DNA of 64,000 nt from assembly GCF_003545875.1 (NCBI RefSeq), contig NZ_QHCS01000001.1, positions 1,313,501 to 1,377,500 of the forward strand, read 5' to 3'. Made by a program: the position numbers and the translations under genes. This document shows positions 59,082 to 64,000 of this stretch, piece after piece (position 1 is the stretch's first letter; each line of letters opens with the position of its first letter). Source of the stretch: Leptospira stimsonii (GTDB lineage Bacteria; Spirochaetota; Leptospiria; Leptospirales; Leptospiraceae). The notes under the pieces were generated by a model. It made no database searches. It had not been told where the DNA came from and saw only the letters and a program-made list of their open reading frames with translations.

Positions 59082-60208
59082 TTATTCCCAATGTTCGAAA
59101 GCAGACTCGGGCTTCGGTCCCGAGTAATTCCAATGACCCATTTTTCTTCCCTTCCGGGCTTCCGTCTTTCCATACAGATGGAGACGAAAATGAGGATTCT
59201 TTAATGTTTCCATCCAGAGCTTCGATTCCGGTTTGTAGTCTTCGCCAAGAATATTCTTCATCGTCACGGGCCTCACTGGAATTTCAGTTGGAGCCGGAAG
59301 ATTACAGAGGGTTCTCAGCTGAAGGGAGAATTGAGAGAGAGAACCGCTGTCTTGACTAAAATGTCCCGAGTTGTGAGGTCTTGGTGCGAATTCATTGCAG
59401 AGGATTCGATCTTCTTTGATAAAAAATTCGATTCCAAAAACTCCGATGTAGTCAATTTTCTCGGCAAGTTTCTTCGCATAATCGACGAGCTTGGTTTCTA
59501 TCATCGAAGGGAAGTTTCCGGGATGAAAGGTTAGATCCAGGATATGATTCTTATGAATGTTTAATGAAGGACGATAATGCGAAATCGTTCCGTCTTGAAA
59601 TCTTGCAAAAATGACGGAGGCTTCGGATGTGAATGGAAAAAATTCCTCCACGATGTGATTGAGTTCTTTGAGAGAGGAGAGCGCGGTGATAAGTTCATCC
59701 TCTGACTTACACTTTATTTGCCCTTTCCCGTCATAACCCATCGTATTGGTTTTTAGAATACAGGGATATCCGACTTTTTTAGGAACGTCGTTCTTATCCT
59801 GTTCGGTAAAGACCGAAAAAAAGTTCACGGTTGGGATTCCTGCTTCCCGAAACGCGGACTTTTCTTTCCAGCGGTTCTGTGCAATTCGAATACAGCTTGT
59901 CGACGGACGGACGATCAGGTCCGAATTCCTTTCAAAATCCTCAATTGTGGAAAGTGCAAAATCTGGAATATTCTCAAATTCGAATGTGAGCGCGTCGATC
60001 GATCTTAAAAAAGAGAGGAGCGCATCTTTGTCTTCGTAATCAAAGACGAATTCTTTTGCGCCCACACCTCCTGCAGGAGAATTCTGTTCCGGAGAATAAA
60101 CGGAAACTTCATAGCCGTTCGGAATCGCTTCCAGTGCGAACATTCTTGCTAACTGACCGGAGCCCATGACCCCGAGTTTTGCTCCCGGAAGAAGAATTTT
60201 TTTTTGTG

Positions 60209-60212
<4 letters not shown>
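59082..60212 (-). CDS. purK: 5-(carboxyamino)imidazole ribonucleotide synthase
   Basis: A 376-residue ATP-grasp enzyme that makes N5-CAIR from AIR in purine synthesis. The N-terminal 'LGVMGSGQLARMFALEA', 'YPCILKTNTMGYDGKGQ' (ATP-grasp) and 'CNEFAPRPHNSGHFS' motifs are as expected. Its GTG start overlaps the purE stop (GTGA). It is third in the murF-purE-purK order. Confidence 0.94.
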
Positions 60213-60697
<485 letters not shown>

Positions 60698-60747
60698 GTT
60701 CTTTCTCCTACGTTAGATAATTCTTTTGAATCTTCGGTTTGCAAGTA

Positions 60748-62148
60748 CTAAACCGGAAGACCTTCGACGAAGCGCTCCAGTTGAATTCCTCTGGACGCTT
60801 TTGCTAAGACGACCGAAGATTCTGGCACTTTTTCGACAAAAGTTTTTAAGAGTTCGTTGAGATCTTCCGTGGTTCCGTCAAAATGAAAAGAAAATCTGGG
60901 TGAACTTACGCGTTTATTAAATTCTTTTTGGATCCATTCTGCATCTTTACCGAACGTAAAGAGTCCTTTTAAGTTTTTAAATTCAGCGCACTGAGTGCCC
61001 AATTTTTTGTGAAAGGTAGAAGAATGTTTTCCCAATTCTTTCATATCGCCTAGGACCGCGTAAAAATCTTTCCCATTGGCTAACTGATTGGCCACTTCGA
61101 GAGATGATATCATGGATTCGTAATTTGCGTTGTATGTATCGTTGATAATGGAGTATTTTCCGTTTTGTAAATCGAGGCGTTTATTGCCGGATCGAAAACT
61201 CGAAATTCCCTCTAAGATCCATTCCTGTGGCGTTTCGATCGTTTCTAAGAGCGCGACGGAAAGGGCGAGATTTTCGAGGAGTTTTTCTCCGGGAAGATTC
61301 CAGTCTATTCTATTTCCTTTATATTCAAGAGTGAAGCCCAAGGGCTTTCTTTCAATAATAGTGAATGTCTTTTCCGGTTCGCTAAGAATCAGTTTTCCCC
61401 CGTATTTTTTCAGTTTCTTTTTAAGAATTTTTAAATGTTCTCCGGTGCTTGGGAAAAAAAGTTTTCCTCCGTTTTGGAATCCTTCGACCACTTCCGCTTT
61501 CGCTTTCGCGATATTCTTTTGGCTTCCTAGAAATTCTATATGTGCCGTTCCGATAGTGGTTATGATTGCAAGATCGGGTTTTGCGATCGTGGAAAGTCTC
61601 GAAATTTCTCCTCTATGATTCATTCCCATTTCGCAAACTACGATTCTTGTCTTATCAGTGATTCTAAAAAGAGTGAAGGGGAGTCCGATTTCGTTATTAT
61701 AATTTTTTTCGGTGACGACTAACGCCGATGCTCCGATTGGTCGGAGACAATTTCCGAGAAGTTCTTTTGTCGTGGTTTTTCCGCTTGAACCCGTTACCGC
61801 GATGAGAGTCGGACGGAATCGAGAACGATGAAAAGCCGCGAGCTTTCCAAGAGCGGATAACGTGTCATTGACCGGAATCGCTTTTTTCTCTTCCTCCGAA
61901 GATAAACTTTTGCGAAGAGGATGATCTGCTTCGATTAAAAAATAGGATGCGCCTCTAGAAATTGCGTCTCTGATAAATTCGTGTCCGTCACGATTTCCCC
62001 TGAGAGGAACAAAAAGGGAGCCAATTTCCGCTTCACTGGACGAGGTCGTAATGTTTGTGATTCGGGAATCTTCTTTGAACCAAGTTTTTTGGGATGTTTC
62101 TAAGACTCGGCGTATCGTTTCCGGATCGTAAAAGAAGTCTGCCTTCAT
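60748..62148 (-). CDS. murF: UDP-N-acetylmuramoyl-tripeptide--D-alanyl-D-alanine ligase
   Basis: A 466-residue Mur ligase with 'GSSGKTTTKELL' (ATP loop, residues about 117-128), 'GMNHRGEI' and the C-terminal domain ending 'SVVLAKASRGIQLE'. It adds D-Ala-D-Ala in peptidoglycan synthesis in the cytoplasm. The ATG at 62148 is the likely start. It is upstream of purE and purK with a 50-base gap and probably shares their transcript. Confidence 0.93.
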   Translation of the reverse strand: MKADFFYDPETIRRVLETSQKTWFKEDSRITNITTSSSEAEIGSLFVPLRGNRDGHEFIRDAISRGASYFLIEADHPLRKSLSSEEEKKAIPVNDTLSALGKLAAFHRSRFRPTLIAVTGSSGKTTTKELLGNCLRPIGASALVVTEKNYNNEIGLPFTLFRITDKTRIVVCEMGMNHRGEISRLSTIAKPDLAIITTIGTAHIEFLGSQKNIAKAKAEVVEGFQNGGKLFFPSTGEHLKILKKKLKKYGGKLILSEPEKTFTIIERKPLGFTLEYKGNRIDWNLPGEKLLENLALSVALLETIETPQEWILEGISSFRSGNKRLDLQNGKYSIINDTYNANYESMISSLEVANQLANGKDFYAVLGDMKELGKHSSTFHKKLGTQCAEFKNLKGLFTFGKDAEWIQKEFNKRVSSPRFSFHFDGTTEDLNELLKTFVEKVPESSVVLAKASRGIQLERFVEGLPV

Positions 62149-62598
62149 GAGTCCAGGCTGTAGGGAGAGAATGAATTGAAAATTCTATTTTTTTTCAAAG
62201 CGAACTTTGATTTTGGCAATGATTGAGATTTAGGCTTGGATTCGTTAATGGAAACTGTATTCCGTATTGCAGTTCTCCTTTTTGGATACCTGGTTTTCAA
62301 TCCTTCGAGGAATCTCGAGGAAGAAACTCTCCGAAGATTCAATTCTTTTTTAAGAATTTGTTCCTTGTCGGAACTCCGACGTTTTTCTTTTCAAGATTAT
62401 GAATTCTCATCTTGGAGAGGAGAAATTCGGAACATAAATAGTTCCATCGCTGTGCATTCCATTCAGAATGGGAAGGTTTATCGGGAAAGTTCCCTCTCAG
62501 AAAGGCTTTGTATTTCCTGCCAGAATGCAGTGATTCTGAGCAAATTTTTTAAGCTCGTTGAATTGGTGAAAATTTTTGCGGCAAAACGTAGATTTTAG

Positions 62599-62965
62599 TT
62601 TCTACGAAGTTCCCCTAAGCAAGGGGAGGGATTTACGGTTGAGGGTAGTTTATCGATTTTACGAAGTTCGCCTAAACACGAGGGCGCTCTTAATTTGACC
62701 AACTCTAAACGACGAGACTTGGTCGTTGTCGGAACTCCGACGGAGACTTTCCAGATATAGAATTTCGCATTTCTACGAAGTTCGCCTTAGCACGGGGAGT
62801 TATTTATGGTTGAGGGTAGTTTATCGTTTCTGCGAAGTTCGCCTAAACACGAGAGGTGCTCTTAATTTGACCAACTCTAAACGACGAGACTTGGTCGTTG
62901 TCGGAACTCCGACGGAAACTTTCCAGATATAGAATTTCGCATTTCTATGAAGTTCGCCTAAACGC
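62599..62965. repeat. Tandem repeat array, part 1 (171/172-bp period)
   Basis: Units at 62599-62769 and 62770-62941, with a third starting at 62942. Each has an 'A' motif (TTTCTACGAAGTTCGCC-like), a second A motif about 60 bases later, and the dyad 'B' (GTCGGAACTCCGAC) at 62728 and 62900. The units are over 90 per cent alike by eye. Confidence 0.75.
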
Positions 62966-63302
62966 AAATAGTCTATAAGTTTGGATATTTTTCGAATCTA
63001 CAAAGTTTGCATAAACGAACGAGTTCTTAAGTCAAAAGTAAATTTTCGACTTTTACGAAATTCGGTTACAGGAAGAATTCAAAGGCGTCGCAAATTCCTT
63101 TGAATCACTATCTCGCTATATCTGTTCCTATTTGCTCGCCTCGTTCTTTGATGAAAGCTTTATTCAGTGTGTCCGCCGATCGAAACCTTTTCGACTCTTC
63201 GCAATGGTATCGGTCGGGATTGCCTTTACCTTTTACCAATCTACAAATCCAATTTTGAAGTTGGTGGGAGTTTAGAGACGAAATACTGCCTCTGATTCCG
63301 CG

Positions 63303-64000
63303 TTTCTACGTAGTTCGCATAAACGCGCGGCGGCCATGACATACTTTCTCTGAAATTGGATTTTCTGTTCTGTCGGAACTCCGACAGAAACTTGAAGACA
63401 TAGAATATCAACTCTGCATTTCTACGAAGTTCGCATAAACGCGCGGCGACCATGACATACTTTCTCTGAAATTGGATTTTCTGTTCTGTCGGAACTCCGA
63501 CAGAAACTTGAAGACATAGGATATCAACTCTGCGTTTCTACGTAGTTCGCATAAACGCGCGGCGATCCGAACTTCATAACACTTCTCATGAAGCCATAGG
63601 GTCGTTGTCGGAAGTCCGGCGGAAATCTTGAAAAAAGAATTCCACTGTGCGGTTATATGCCGTTCGCCTAAACGCACGGTGGTCCTGGAGCACTTTCAAC
63701 CAACTTTGCTTGGCCAGCAGTAGTCAGAACTCTTACAAATATCTTCAAAAAATAGACCCGTTTCAGCATTATACGAAGTTCGCCTAAACGCAATGTCATC
63801 TTAACTTGCTATCTCCCCATTTGATCGAACACTGGCAATTGTCGGAACTCCAACGAAACTTTCAAGACTTACAGTTTCACTACTGCACTTAGACGTGGTT
63901 CGCATAATCGCCCGCTAACCATAGCGGCCATTTAACCAAATCAACGAGTCGTTGCGGCGGTTGTCGTAGCTCCGACAAGAAAGTTGAAGACATAGAATTT
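63303..64000. repeat. Tandem repeat array, part 2 (116-122-bp period)
   Basis: A-motif starts at 63303, 63419, 63535, 63651, 63768 and 63888; B-motif dyads at 63372, 63488, 63607 (degenerate), 63723 (degenerate), 63841 and 63963. The first two units are almost identical over 116 bases; later units diverge. The array continues beyond the window edge. Looser A motifs at 62995 and 63050 link it to part 1. Confidence 0.75.

Larger units (their letters stand above)
62149..64000. other. 1.85-kb gene-poor right edge, mostly repeat array
   Basis: No gene is convincing. The frame at 62236-62598 carries a repeat dyad (GTCGGAACTCCGAC, 62367-62380) and lacks a Shine-Dalgarno, and minus-strand frames at 63241-63677 are translations of the repeats. 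The array itself is annotated separately. Confidence 0.6.

Noticed and set aside
62236..62598. 120-residue frame at the right edge
   Set aside because: Contains the repeat dyad and has no Shine-Dalgarno or family similarity.
63241..63677. Two similar minus-strand frames with a shared peptide
   Set aside because: Their similarity comes from translating the 116-bp DNA repeat, not from protein conservation.
62599..64000. CRISPR array
   Set aside because: Units are 116-172 bases with two different conserved motifs; there are no short uniform repeats with unique equal-length spacers and no cas genes in the window.

Overview
The window looks like chromosome from a Leptospira species, most likely of the pathogenic clade. 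The basis is family recognition: a DUF1564 protein, PilZ-tailed and tetratricopeptide proteins of leptospiral type, many small lipoproteins with leptospiral lipoboxes, a LexA, and intergenic repeats built on a GTCGGA..TCCGAC dyad. The species cannot be fixed from the sequence alone. No rRNA, tRNA, insertion sequence, prophage or CRISPR array was found.

Layout. 0.1-14.4 kb is ordinary chromosome with mixed strands: DUF1564 protein, histone-deacetylase-like enzyme, DUF4015 glycoside hydrolase, enoyl-CoA hydratase, PilZ-like protein, methionine-salvage MtnC with an MFS carrier, lysophospholipase-like hydrolase, a nuclease/phosphatase-fold lipase or nuclease, a VOC protein and an SH3-like protein. 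14.5-30.2 kb is the most interesting part. A left-going set encodes CoA-transferase, ketoacyl synthase III, a 1784-residue kinase/ATPase/GAF/PP2C protein (SiaA-like), SiaB kinase, SiaC and a GAF-coupled class III cyclase whose residues predict cAMP. A right-going set encodes a thioesterase fused to a 23S-intervening-sequence type four-helix bundle, an SDR reductase and a PP2C phosphatase. This runs head-on into a second SiaB paralogue that is co-transcribed with a ketoacyl synthase II. So two Sia-type modules flank acyl-chain enzymes, and the usual diguanylate cyclase output (SiaD) is replaced by an adenylate cyclase. A second, independent adenylate cyclase follows at 30.7 kb behind a structured intergenic region.

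32-44 kb: lipoproteins, a lipoprotein hydrolase, a tightly overlapping five-gene operon (short FtsX-like permease, ABC ATPase, ROK sugar kinase, HIT protein, YbhN-like membrane protein), a TPR protein with a degenerate Mrr-type nuclease domain, a decayed DUF5615 toxin-like pseudogene, and an orphan TolC/adaptor efflux pair. 43.6-56 kb: lexA, CtpA-type protease, tsaD-pssA, a pair of putative outer-membrane proteins, radC behind a strong sigma70-like promoter, and Wzm/Wzt/UDP-glucose dehydrogenase for surface polysaccharide. 57-62 kb: a seven-bladed FG-GAP lipoprotein and a murF-purE-purK operon.

Repeats. Two intergenic regions (46.0-46.4 and 56.0-56.4 kb) hold copies of one dispersed repeat family with a variable-sequence but conserved dyad. 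The right edge (62.6 kb to beyond the window) is a tandem array with 171/172-bp and then 116-122-bp periods built from the same dyad plus a second motif.
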